This document shows positions 35,701 through 45,757 of a stretch of DNA of 64,000 bases, one piece after another (position 1 is the stretch's first letter; every line of letters starts with the position of its first letter). Both the position numbers and the translations under genes were made by a program. The DNA is from Brachionus koreanus (taxonomy: Eukaryota; Rotifera; Eurotatoria; Ploima; Brachionidae): the NCBI GenBank assembly GCA_016987375.1, contig PJRA01000272.1, positions 1,284,349 to 1,348,348 of the forward strand. Reading direction: 5' to 3'. The notes under the pieces were generated by a model. That model had not been told where the DNA came from. It made no database searches and saw only the letters and a list, made by a program, of their open reading frames with translations.

Positions 35701-37510
35701 TAAATAGTCTTCTAAATTATACTAATTTTTTAAATTCAAAGCATGTATGAGTTTGATTTGAAACTGCCTTATGAATCCCAAATAACAATATCGGTCAAAG
35801 ATTGGAGTCTAATTGGAAATAAGGGTCTTATTGGTAAAACAGTAATTGACTTAGAAGACCGTTTTTATTCATCTTGTTATGCGATGTGCGGTCTACCTAA
35901 AAAATATGAAATCTCTGGCTATAACGCTTGGAGAGACAAATTGTTTCCATCACAGATTTTAGCTCTTATGTGTCGCAAGTGGCGCTTAAAGATTCCAGAT
36001 TATGGTCCTGATTATCTTATAGTTTATACACTTGAAGAAAAATCCAAAGAATATAAATTTGAATTTTGTGAAGAGCGAAGCATAGTTAACAAGAATGATC
36101 AGTTCGTTACTTCAATTAAAACTCCAGGAATTGACTATAGGATCGTTAGAGAAGAATTGGCACTAACTGCCCTAAATGATTGGCATAATATCACTGGAGT
36201 AAAATGCTATAGCGATATTTTATATTTATTTAATAAACCAATTTATAATTAAGACATTTTTAGTTCCAGAGCATCTAGAAACTAGATATTTATACAATCC
36301 AGATCAACCCGAGTTTGAACAAGGCAAAATTCGAATGTGGATAGATATGTTTTCTTTAGAAGATAATTCTTTCATGTTAAATAATCAAATACCAAAGCCA
36401 GTCGACATTTCACCGAGAAAACCAAAAAAATTTCAGCTTAGAGTCAACATATACAATACTGAAGATGTCATTTTGGATGATGAAAATCCACTTACTGGAG
36501 AGCGTTCAAGTGATATTTACATCAAAGGATATTTGGCTGATAAAGTAGACGAAGCACAAAAAACCGATACTCACTTTAGATCGTTGAATGGAGATGGTAT
36601 TATTTATTTAAAATTTATTAATTTTAAAAAGTTTCATTTTTATTTAGGAAAATTTAATTGGAGATTTATCTTTGATTTTGAGTATCTACCAGCAGAGGAA
36701 ATGATAATTTACAAACAGAAGCCAAGCAAATTTTCATTTTACACTGTTGAAAAAAAAGTTGAACCAACTAGTAATTTTTGAAATTAATATTTTTATCAAA
36801 ATTAAAAAAATTAAATATTATAGTCACTTTTGAGTGCTGGGATGCAGATTTAATTTCTTCTGATGATATTTTAGGATCTTTACAGTTAAATTTATGCAAA
36901 ATGATCAAAGGTGCTAAGAGCTCAAGTTTTTGTAAAATGTCTATGCTTAAGAAAAACACTAACAATCAGGAAATAAATTTGTTCAAGGTAAAAAATCATC
37001 GTGGATGGTGGCCTTTTACGATTTTTGATAGCAACAAAAGTATCAAATTATCGGTAAGCTTTACAAATTTTTGAAATTTGAAAAATTGACTTAATAAGCC
37101 TAAACAAAAGTTCTTTTTTTTATTATCAGGCCTTTTGTTTGAGACTTTGGTATATTTAATTTAAAAAAAATATTTTCCATTATTGAATTATTATTTATTT
37201 ATTGTTAATTTTTACTCTTAAGGGAAAATTAGAAGCAGAATTTCAACTACTCAGTGAACAACAAGCTTTAGAGAAACCAGCTGGCTTAGGAAGAAATGAA
37301 CCAGATGCATTGCCAGAGCCAGATCGGCCTCAAGATTCGTTTGCATGGTTTTTGTCACCATTGAGAACATTTCGCTATGTAATTTGGAAAAACAATAAGT
37401 GTTTTTTCATTCAGCTTTTTCTTGTTTTATTAGTTGTCTTGTTTATAATTATTATTATCATTCAATTACCCTCTCAAATTGTTCAAAAAGTTTTAGGTTT
37501 TATAGGTTAA
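23703..37510 (+). CDS. OTOF: Ferlin, otoferlin-like (multi-C2 membrane protein)
   Basis: Ferlins are tail-anchored multi-C2 proteins that act as calcium sensors in vesicle fusion. More than 20 exons follow vertebrate otoferlin in order. C2A starts MSLVIELENVYTTNKQIEPK. C2B is near 26390-26880 (LTSWQVRINLIEIRHLLGTN...NHEYFHKWGT) and C2C near 27840-29440. The FerA/FerB region lies near 30021-30700 (FPDVNLWLLSDNEPV...RFYMWLGLEKD). C2D is near 30820-31270 (DSTGLSDPYVRLTLG, IYDQDLVGENEFMG) and a C2de region near 32880-33250. The otoferlin-type linker motif DWWSKYYASTKE is near 34350. C2E is near 34970-35940 and C2F near 36440-37060 (WDADLISSDDILG, RGWWPF). The tail NEPDALPEPDRPQDSFAWF precedes one helix (FLVLLVVLFIIIIIIQLP). 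The DWWSKY linker and C2A favour otoferlin over dysferlin, and no DysF domain was seen. C2E has lost loop aspartates (see findings). Introns hold several mobile elements. Confidence 0.9.
24493..25165 (-). mobile_element. Mariner-like transposase remnant (copy 1), interrupted by a MITE
   Basis: In a ferlin intron the minus strand encodes the C-terminal half of a mariner transposase. ELEGIELSPHSAFSLDISSS leads into DYNLFSQ, matching the family segment around the third catalytic Asp. It is followed downstream by a piece like WYKKGFELLDNRW. Upstream traces (WWNFHK, LKAKFVSSR) correspond to the middle of the transposase. Several stops and frameshifts show that it is dead. The copy is split by a 171-bp MITE at 24652-24822. 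The end tagagtgagtcaaaaaattt is probably a terminal inverted repeat. Confidence 0.7.
24652..24822. repeat. Foldback MITE with 8-bp target duplication, nested in the mariner copy
   Basis: The element is almost entirely palindromic. About 65 nt starting cgcaaaatgaaaataatttt at 24652 is mirrored by sequence ending aaattattttcatttgcc at 24822. It is flanked on both sides by the direct repeat cttgtacc (24644-24651 and 24823-24830). An 8-bp duplication is typical of hAT elements. The duplicated sequence belongs to the mariner transposase, so this insertion is younger than the mariner copy. Confidence 0.8.
25740..25780. repeat. Possible family A MITE fragment
   Basis: A short intronic piece reading gtcgttaatggcggccaaac resembles the conserved part of the family A elements at 3222 and 33429. 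It is too short for a firm call. Confidence 0.25.
27061..27391. repeat. piggyBac-like MITE (family B, copy 2) in a ferlin intron
   Basis: The element begins ttaacactagaagcacagaa at 27061 and ends ggtcctttgaatgttaa at 27391, so both edges are TTAA, the piggyBac target site. TTAACACTAG-type termini are common in this superfamily. The 331-bp interior is non-coding and may include a second related piece near 27178 (aatactcaaaagaccgtcgt). Confidence 0.65.
28638..28835. repeat. Adjacent family B and family A MITE copies in a ferlin intron
   Basis: From 28638 to about 28757 the sequence cactcaaagcgcagaggggt...tttagatgttaaa resembles the TTAA-bounded family B ends. Directly after it, 28770-28835 reads acacggtcatcaaaatggcc and agcactaagttttggcggt. 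This closely matches the right end of the family A copy at 33590-33640, so one family probably landed beside or inside the other. Both are truncated. Confidence 0.55.
31724..32612 (+). mobile_element. Mariner-like transposase remnant (copy 2)
   Basis: A second decayed mariner lies in another ferlin intron, in the opposite orientation to copy 1. It reads KVLCVWWNYEPVPDVNKC (family SVWWD region), then ESKLVSSK-like sequence and a C-terminal piece matching copy 1 at the nucleotide level (agaaaggaatcgaactactc against agaaaggattcgaactactt). The left end agctgactcataaaatttta resembles the right end of copy 1 and may be the terminal repeat. The right end lies near gggtttacccta at 32600. It is about 0.9 kb long, with stops throughout. 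Confidence 0.65.
32617..32640. repeat. TTTTC microsatellite
   Basis: About four and a half tandem copies of ttttc lie just after the mariner copy in a ferlin intron. Confidence 0.7.
33429..33656. repeat. Family A MITE, fullest copy, in a ferlin intron
   Basis: The left end tagtgttggataccatcagt and the right end, whose reverse complement starts tagtgttggctgccgtccgt, form terminal inverted repeats of about 60 bp at roughly 75-80% identity by eye. The interior includes a run of seven G and poly-T. The same core (gccaaaacttggtgttggccg) recurs near 3260 and 28790. No transposase frame is present. Flanks are AT-rich and self-complementary, so the target duplication cannot be read safely. Confidence 0.65.
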
Positions 37511-37926
37511 ATAATGTTAAAAAAGTTTCAAAAATTTATTTAACTTTTTTTTTAAATAAACTATTTTTTATAATTTTATTGTCTCTTGGTTAAATCAATG
37601 AGGATCAGAATTTACAATGAAAGCAAAAAATTTACAATTGTGTGGTTAAGCTCAAGATGAATTTGTGAATCTCTTTACCCTAAAACAGGCTTCAACCAGC
37701 TAATAAATATTTTTCTATTTTTTTCCGTCTTAAACATGAAATCTTGCGAAAATCAACAAATTTGGTTTCTTTATGTCAGAGTCAGAGTTCGAAACTTAAG
37801 CTTTTTTTATAAGTATTTTAGTCATATTGGGTTAGATTAATGATTTTTGATATCTTTATTAATTACATTGTCCAACTTTTATAAAAATACTTCTTTTTTA
37901 TAAAAAAGTATAAACTAAAAGAGTCA
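37511..37926. other. Convergent 3' intergenic region
   Basis: This lies between the ferlin stop and the stop of the first GPCR gene, which converge. It is AT-rich and no gene is seen. It should hold both 3' UTRs. Confidence 0.4.
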
Positions 37927-40012
37927 TTATTGATTAATTTTTTTCCAAATATAAACCAATTTGTTTGTACGAAAACAATTCGATTTAAAAATATTATAAT
38001 AACCTTTTCGAATAGATGAGCTAAAATAAGCGTAATAGAATATGTTTAGAGAGGAATTCATATGAACTAAAGCAATAGTTATAACCATAGCTGCTGGATG
38101 AAGTAAATCATTATGATCGATTATATAGATAAAGCCAAATGGCATCCAACAAAAAAAATAAGTAATAAATGAAGCAAACAGACTTTTGGCAAGTTGAACT
38201 TGCTTCTTATGTGCATTGCAGCCAACTTTTCCGCTAAATTTTGAGACAAAAAAAAATATTTTCAAATAGCATACAAAAATACAAATACATGGAGTTAAAA
38301 CATAGCAAAATATGTAAAAAAATCCAAATTCTTGACTCTGTGTTCGATCTGTCATACATGATAAAACTTTTTTGTCATAGTCATAGCCTCCCCATCCTTA
38401 ATTTAATAATTTTTCAAACTTAAAATTTAAATTTAGAACAAATATACCTGATAGATTTGGTGCTCCAAGTGCAATTCCGCCTATCCATGGTAGAATACAC
38501 AAAAATATTGTTTTCTTTTTACTAAATATTTTTGAATAAACATGATCATGACATATTTTAATGTATCTTAAAAATCATATTTATTTATAAATTAGATGTC
38601 TAACCAAAATCACTTATTTTTATGTTAAATTAAAATTTAATTTATTAAAATAATATTTTTAAGACTGATATTTCAATGTTTTCATTGACTTATGAAATTC
38701 ATCAAATTTTAGATTAAACTCTTTTTTATATAATTTTTTAATTACATTTCCTTTTATAAAATTCAATATTAGATAAATTCATTGAAATTTCATTCTTTTA
38801 TTAACCATTTAAAAAAGTAATTTGAAAAAAAAATACAACGATAGATTGTGTTTTACATTTTTATTTTTTACTTTTTAAAAATTATTACAAAAAATTTGAT
38901 AAAAAAATGATTAATTCCCAATCGTAAAAATTTCTAAACAGGCATTTATTTAACAATTCACCAAAAATTTTGTTCATTGAAATAGTTTCAACAAACATAT
39001 ACTAACATTAAATAAAAAATTCAAACACACATAAATTTTATTTTAACGCACATTTGAAAAAAAAATCGTTTTATTTAAAATTTTTAAAAAAAAAGATTTT
39101 AAGAAATTAAGTAGATTTAGCAATACAATGCAAAAATATTTCTGAGAAAAATACATTACCCAATTGACTTAAAGGATATGGAACAAAAATTTTTAGAACT
39201 TTAAATTAGTAGCAGTAAAATACTGAAGAAATGAAGAATTTTTAATAAATAACACGGATAAAATGTCTAACTACAAATATTTTAGAAAAGATGCGATTTG
39301 TGAGCATTTATTAGGTTTAAAGTCGTTGCTAAATAACGACAATTTTGTAAACAAGGCTTAAAAGGGGCTCTATATTTTTTTATCATGTAAGCGCATATGT
39401 GAGTGCGTTAGAAAGGTGTGCGTTAATAAGTTGGTGTTTTTTTGAAAAAACATCCAATTACATACCATATTTACCTATTTAGAGCCAAGAGAGTAATATT
39501 CATAAGAGATGATCCACAAAATAATAGGCAAAAAAATCCGACAATTGTGCAAAGAGGTTTTCTATTGAGAAAAAAATCTTCTCCAGCCAAAACTCCTTTA
39601 AAAATAAAATTTAAATTTTTTATAAATAACTTTAATACTAATAAAAATATTTTACCAATTATATTGAAAATGTTAATGAATGAACAAATAAATAAATCAG
39701 CAGTGCTAAGATTTATTATAATCCAATAATTTGGAGAATTAAGCTCTTTGTTGACTATTATTGCCAAAATGGTGAGAATATTACCTTATTTTGGAGTTAT
39801 TTTAAAATTTAAATTTACAAAATAATTTTTTTTTTACCAAAAAATCCAATAATTGTTCCAAAAAATATCAAAATTATGAAAGAAATATAAAGAAAAAGAT
39901 GTTTGTAAATTAAATTGATTCTATAATGGTCTAGGGCATTATTAGACGAATTATTGTGATCAGATACGTTGTAATTGCTAGACAATTTATATATTGAACT
40001 ATGTAAAAACAT
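37927..40012 (-). CDS. Melatonin-receptor-like class A GPCR (copy 1)
   Basis: Five exons on the minus strand give a seven-helix receptor. Exon 1 (from 40012) has an N-linked, Asn/Ser-rich N-terminus (YNVSDHNNSSNN) and helix 1 (FLYISFIILIFFGTIIGFFG). Exon 2 gives NILTILAIIVNKELNSPNYW and helix 2 (INLSTADLFICSFINIF). Exon 3 gives GEDFFLNRKPLCTIVGFF and helix 3, ending LALNR. Exon 4 continues YIKICHDHVYSKIF, so the DRY motif is NRY followed by a CH, as in melatonin receptors. Exon 5 has helices 5-7 (CWMPFGFIYIIDH in helix 6; NIFYY in place of NPxxY). It is a peptide- or amine-type receptor of rhodopsin class. The melatonin-like assignment rests on NRY and the missing Pro in helix 7; the ligand is unknown. 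Confidence 0.75.
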
Positions 40013-40936
40013 CTTTAGTTAAAGAAAAAGTAAATTCATTCAAAATTCAATTGAATTCTACTAATTAGTTTGCATGAGAAAAAATTATTGTTTTTTGAAT
40101 TAAATCCTAATTCTATAACATGAAGGTTGAAAAGAGGGTTGGATCTACATGTAATTAACATGAAGTTAAACTCAAGTATAAAAATTTTTCAAATAATAAT
40201 AAAATAATTAAATCCAAATTAGAAAAATCCTAATCATGATTAAAATCAATTTTCATATCAATTACGACTTTTTTCAATTTATTTGATAATTTTTCCAAAA
40301 GAGTCTTTAATTAAAATATTCTACAAATTATTTTACTAAAATCTTATTGTATCATAATGTACTTTTTTTTGTTTTTGTCATTTTTAGGTTTAAATCTTTT
40401 TTATTCATAAAAAGTCTAAACTTAGTTTGTTCAAATGAAAAATTTATATTTTTCTTATGCCAATTATGAATTTATTAATTTAATAATAAAATGAATTAAA
40501 TTGTTTCAAGATAGTTGTTTTCGATATCGCATTTAATACCAAGCTTAAAAAAATTTTCTTTAGCTGGGAAAATAGAGAAATTTAATTACGAAATGAAATC
40601 AGAAATATGTCAGTTAACAATAACTTTAAAATATTTAGAAATGATAAATTTTATAAATTTATTAATAAATTTTCTAATTATAAATTTTAATAATTTTTAT
40701 TTTTCATTTTTATGTAAGCAGTTGCTGTTCCTTATTTGGATTGAGATCTATTTCTTTCTGCTAGTAAAAAAATTAATTAATGATTGCTAAATTTTTACAC
40801 TTGATAGCTAAATTTTTTTATATGCATTCTAAATAATTAATTAAATAACTTAATTGATTTTCTTGAAAAATGATATATAAACAAATAATTGATAACTTCA
40901 GATCTAAAATATAAAAATAATATAAAAAATACAAAA

Positions 40937-41790
40937 ATGGCTAATTCAACTAGTATTGAATTTACACCTGTTTTCAATCCTTGTTTACACCTGTTTTTAA
41001 TGACCCTTTTGAAGTAGCAAATATTGATACATTGAATGATGTTGAAGAAATTAATTTGAACCAACCCAGAAAAAGACGTGGCGAAAATAAACAATATTTC
41101 GAGATTTGCTCTTTTAAAGATTTTGTAACAGCTGATAAAATATGCAAAGGTATTTTTGATGAGCACAAATGGAGAAAAGGGAAGTTAGATGAAAAAAGAA
41201 AATTTTCATGTTATTCACAAGGCAGTAAAGTTAATTGTCCTGTTCAAATGTATTTGCTCTTGAACCAAGACTCACAAAAATGCACTCTGTTTATGTCAAC
41301 AGATAAACATAATCATGCAAGTAAATCTGAATTACAATTTGATGATCAACGTTTAGGTCCATACTAAAATACCTAACTTAATATGAATAGAAATATTTTT
41401 GGTTTTTTTATTAAACTTTTATTTTTGCTATCAAAAGAAAAAATATTGCTATCATACACATAATTTTACAAGCAGGTGAAAAAAGATTACTATCATCGAT
41501 CTTACTAGCAGAAGAAAATAATTACTATCATTATATAGCTATCATAAAAATTTGCTAGCAGAAGAAATAACGTCAATTTGGATTTAATTAAAATAGGATT
41601 GAAGAAGAATTTTCTCAGAATCTGGTCAGAAATGACCGTCATTCTGTGAAGTCCGTTTATTTAAAGTTTTTCTTTGATGATACTGTTAATGACAAAAATA
41701 TAATCGGTTTAAAACTGCCTCAACTAACAATTCAAAAGACAGAAATGAACAAATGTTCTTTTAAGAGTTTATGAAAGATCGCGCAATGCA
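40937..41790 (+). pseudogene. Decayed transposase-like (FLYWCH/MULE-type N-terminus) gene
   Basis: From an ATG at 40937 the frame reads MANSTSIEFTPVFN, then shifts because a 23-bp segment (tttacacctgttttcaat...) is repeated in tandem at 40961-41006. After the shift the frame continues to 41367 with EICSFKDFVTADKICKGIFD, a Cys/His set (FSCYSQGSKVNCPVQMYLLL...DKHNH) and a stop. More coding-like sequence, FSQNLVRNDRHSVKSVYLKF, follows at about 41610-41780. The Cys2-His2 pattern with an HNH-like end resembles the DNA-binding head of FLYWCH or Mutator-type transposases common in invertebrates. The catalytic domain is not seen. The family call is tentative. Confidence 0.45.
41428..41575. repeat. 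Degenerate tandem repeat, about 45-50 bp unit
   Basis: About three copies of a unit with ttactatca and, some 20 nt later, tagcagaagaaaa lie inside the transposase-like pseudogene. Unit boundaries are approximate. The array separates two coding-like blocks of that relic. Confidence 0.5.
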
Positions 41791-42579
41791 AAAAAATAAG
41801 GAATTTGAAATCTACATGATCGAAGTTTAACTTGATAGAGAAATTTTAAATAAAATTGGAGTTTAGATTTTAAAATTAAACGAAATTACAAGCATGGCTT
41901 TTTGGAATCAATAAAAGAAAATTTTAGGTGATCTATGCTTATATTAAAAATAAAATAACAGAATATTTTATCTTTGCTTTATCTCATAGACCACAAGTTT
42001 TTCAGCTTAAAATTAAATAAATTAATGAATTTTATCTTGAAAGCCCGAAATTGGTGGCTGGTTAACCTATTCTCTTAACAATTGACTGAAAAAAGGTTAA
42101 CTTAACTCTTATTCAAACCTCAACAAAGTTGGCTTGAGGTTTATGGTGGTTTTAAATATTTATTTTAATTATTGATAATAATATAAATGCTTTTTGCAGT
42201 CATTTTAATAAATAAAAATGTTGACTGACCGGTCACTTAACTATTTTTTCATTTAATAAAAATTAAAATAAAAAGCTCAAATGCGGCCTGATCCACTGAC
42301 AACATCTGTATTAATACCAACAGACAGACAATGAAGTATGCCCAATTCAAAGCCAGGTTTGATGACGATTTGTCCGAGACTCGATGACTGTGATGGACAG
42401 CTAAGATGCTGCAGCTTCTTTATATATAAAATCGAAGATGAATAAGCCATGTCTGAGAAATTCACTAGCATCAGATAAACAAGTGCAAAAGTCATCTTTC
42501 AAAAAGGCATTTATTATGGGTGCAACGTTATCCGAGAATTCTAAATAGTAATTTAGCTATTCTTTCACTTTCATAAGGC

Positions 42580-42800
42580 TCATCTTTTTTAGATCATTTG
42601 GGTTGAAAAAATGTGACGGTCAGAATAAACGGTCCAGTAACATCCATTTTAAATTTAGACCAAATCTTTGGCCGCCATTCTATCAGAGAGAAAACAAAGA
42701 AGAAAGGGTTATTCTTGACGAATTTTCATCTGAATAAAAAAGTGGAGTTCATCAAGGTTCAGTATAATTATCTTCAAAAATGATCTGCCTAAAGGCTTTT
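42580..42800 (+). mobile_element. Possible LINE reverse transcriptase scrap
   Basis: A short stretch reads NVTVRINGPVTSILN and, in another frame, KSGVHQGSV near 42735. This is like the GVxQGSVLSP motif of non-LTR reverse transcriptases. The copy is very short and decayed, so the call is weak. The surrounding 41.8-43.0 kb is otherwise AT-rich with no gene seen. Confidence 0.3.
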
Positions 42801-43054
42801 AGAATAATAATTAAGAAAAATAAAATTTTTTAAGATTTTTAAATTAAACGCTTAAATAGAAGCTAAATATTCTTAAGCTTTTTTCAATTTTGAACTTTTT
42901 TTCAAACATTCAAAAATTAGTTTGTTATTAAAATTAAAAAACTTGAATATATCAAAAATTTTTTGCTTAATTTTTTTCTAAGTAATTTAGTCATTAAAAT
43001 CTCTCTCAATATTTAAATGTCTCTAAAAATTTTAGATTTGATTTTTTCGTTTAA

Positions 43055-45634
43055 ATGACTTTGAAAAGTATCCTTAATTTTAGTTTTTTGTATCGAAAAA
43101 AAACTTTAAATAATGAAGACGAAAAAACCGATTCCAACGGTCTTTCTAGAGTGCTTGGACTAACTGATATATCTGCGATTGGAATTTCGTCCACTTTAGG
43201 CTCTGGAATTTATGTTTTAGCTGGATCAGTCATAGCCAAATACTCCGGTCCAAGCATTATGCTATCTTTTCTTATTGCCGGAATAGCTACATTTTTATCT
43301 GGTCTCTCTTATGCTGAACTTGGTGCTCGTGTGCCAAAATCTGGATCCGCTTATGTTTACATTTATGTGACTATTGGGGAATTTTTAGCTTTTATGATGG
43401 GTGAGTTATCTTGTCAAAATTTAACATTTATATATAATAATATTAATATATTTCAGTGAATGCTAAAATTATTTTAATATTTCAAATTCAAAGATTTTAA
43501 AAATATTTATGCATTGATTTTTAAGGTTGGGATTTAATATTGGAGTATATAATTGGCACAGCAAGTGTTTCTAATGCTTTATCACAATATATTGATAAAA
43601 TAACCGGAGGAAAAATTAAGAGCTACTTGTCATCCACTATTCCAATTGATTCCCCTTTTTTAGGACCATATCCTGATTTTGTTGCTTTTGGTCTAGTAAT
43701 TGTAGTGACATGCTTAATGCTTGTGGGCGTCAAGGAATCAGCAATGATGAATAAAATTTTTACTTTATTAAATATAACAGTTTTGTCTTTTATAACAATA
43801 GTTGGAATGACTAAAATTGATGCTACAAATTGGACTAAAAATCCTCAGGTTTTGTTTTTTTTTAAATTGAAATAGAAATAAATAATTAATCGAATATTAA
43901 GAATACAACATGGATTGATAGCTTGGGAGAAAATCAAACATGTAATAGCACAGGAAGATGCGGAAATGGAGGTTTTATGCCCTTTGGAATTAATGGTCTG
44001 ATAACTGGAGCTGCCAAGTGTTTTTATGCGTTTATTGGTTTTGATGCAATTGCCTCAACTGGAGAGGAATTAAAAAATCCAAAAAGAAATATTCCTCTGG
44101 GAATTTTAATTACTTTGCTTACAACAGCTTCTTTGTATTGTGCAATATCGATTGTTATTACTTTAATGGTGCCTTATTATATCATTGATCCTGATACTCC
44201 ACTACCTCACGCGTTTGATTATGTTAACTTAGATTGGGCAAAAAACTTGGTCTCATTCGGAGCTATAGTCAGTCTTAGTACTTGTCTTTATGCTGGAATG
44301 TTCCCAATGCCAAGAATTATTTATAGTATGGCATCGGATGGATTGCTGTTCAAATTTTTTGCCAATATTTTGCCAAAATTTTATACACCCTACGTATCAA
44401 GTATTTCTTCTGGTCTGTGTGCAGGTACTTGGTTAAAATTTTGATTTTAGATTTTTCTAAAAAATAAAAAAATTAAAGCATTTTTTGCCGCTATTTTTGA
44501 TCTAAATGAACTGGTGGAAATGATGTCAATCGGAACATTAATTGCATATACTCTGGTTTCAATATGTGTTCTAATTTTAAGGTAATTTTTATTAACTTTG
44601 TTATTTTTTCTGCTTCTCTGAACATAATGAAATTTTTTATCATTCATATTTTGAATTAATCAACGATTTTTTTATATTTCAATAGAAAAAAATATTTGCT
44701 GATTGATTTTTAATAAACAGCTAAAGCTTTAAAAGCAAAATAGGTTATAAAATTGGGTTGTAAAGAGCTAAATTCAAAATTTTATAGCACTAAAGACATT
44801 TAAGATTGAAAAAAAAATTGAAAATATTTATTCTCAACAATGAAATAATTTAATTTATTTTTTAGATATAAACCAGAGGGAGACTTAAATGAAAAAGTAA
44901 AAATAATGAGCAAAAAAGACCCTACTAAAATAATTGATTTGGTAATTGATGATTCAGATGACCACCTTTTAAAGCGTCTTTTTTCGCCAAGTAATGAAAA
45001 ACCGAGCCGGTCTAGTTCAGTTTTAGTCAATTATGTTTCTTTTCTAATAAGTACTTAAAATTGACTAATCATTTAGAAACTAAAATAATTTAAATTTAAG
45101 TTATTCATCTAATAATAATTAGCATAGTGATTTCGAATACTGAAAAATTCGAAAAATTCACTGAAATGTTGGTTATAATTTTGATATTTAATGTATTTTT
45201 ACTCACTTTTATAATTTGGAGACAACCTCAAAATTCTAATATACAAACATTTAAGGTAAAGACAAAAATTAAAATTAAAGAATCACTTTTTATTTTTTCA
45301 GACTCCTTTAGTACCCATAACCCCAATTTTGAGCTCATTAATAAACATTTATCTGATGACTACCCTGTCTTTGACAACCTGGTTCAGATTTTTGATTTGG
45401 TTTGTATTAGGTAAATTATAAAAATTGATTATTTTAAAAATTTCTCAAGTAAATATAAAACTAGGTCTTGTTATTTATATTTTGTATGGATCATACAACA
45501 GTAAAGAAAATAGAAAAAAAGATCATGTTTTCTGTAAACCGTATATTTCAAAGAAGCATCAAACAAGGGACAAAAAAATGGGATCTCTAAAAATAGAGAA
45601 TGAACATAGTAAAATAGATATTACTGAATTTTAA
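43055..45634 (+). CDS. SLC7A: Cationic amino acid transporter (SLC7 CAT family)
   Basis: CAT proteins carry arginine, lysine and ornithine across the plasma membrane. Exon 1 starts [20 protein letters not shown] and gives the family's [20 protein letters not shown] (first helix, substrate site), then [19 protein letters not shown]. Later exons give [54 protein letters not shown] followed by [12 protein letters not shown], and [40 protein letters not shown] is a strongly conserved CAT segment, and RFLIWFVLG plus [15 protein letters not shown] forms the last helix. The C-tail is Lys-rich and ends SKIDITEF. This fits a 14-helix CAT rather than a 12-helix LAT, which needs a heavy chain. The gene lies between the two GPCR copies on the opposite strand. 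Confidence 0.93.
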
Positions 45635-45757
45635 TTTAAAAAAACGTTGTATATTAGCAAAAGTTTTCGATTTTTAAAAATTGTAAATTAAAATTTTCCA
45701 TTTATAATTAAATATTTTTGATAAAAAATTTTACAGATGTCTAAATAAATATTTTTG

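Noticed and set aside
23703..37510. Dysferlin or myoferlin as the ferlin subtype
   Set aside because: No DysF domain was seen between FerB and the later C2 domains, and the DWWSKY linker and tail motif NEPDALPEPDRP fit otoferlin better.
38241..38423. 60-codon plus-strand frame repeated identically at 46093-46275
   Set aside because: The repeated ORF is only the antisense of the near-identical GPCR tract and does not indicate a duplicated gene.
42277..42495. 72-codon minus-strand frame
   Set aside because: It shows no motif, partner exon or recognisable splice pattern and lies in a zone of decayed mobile DNA. It was not called as a gene.
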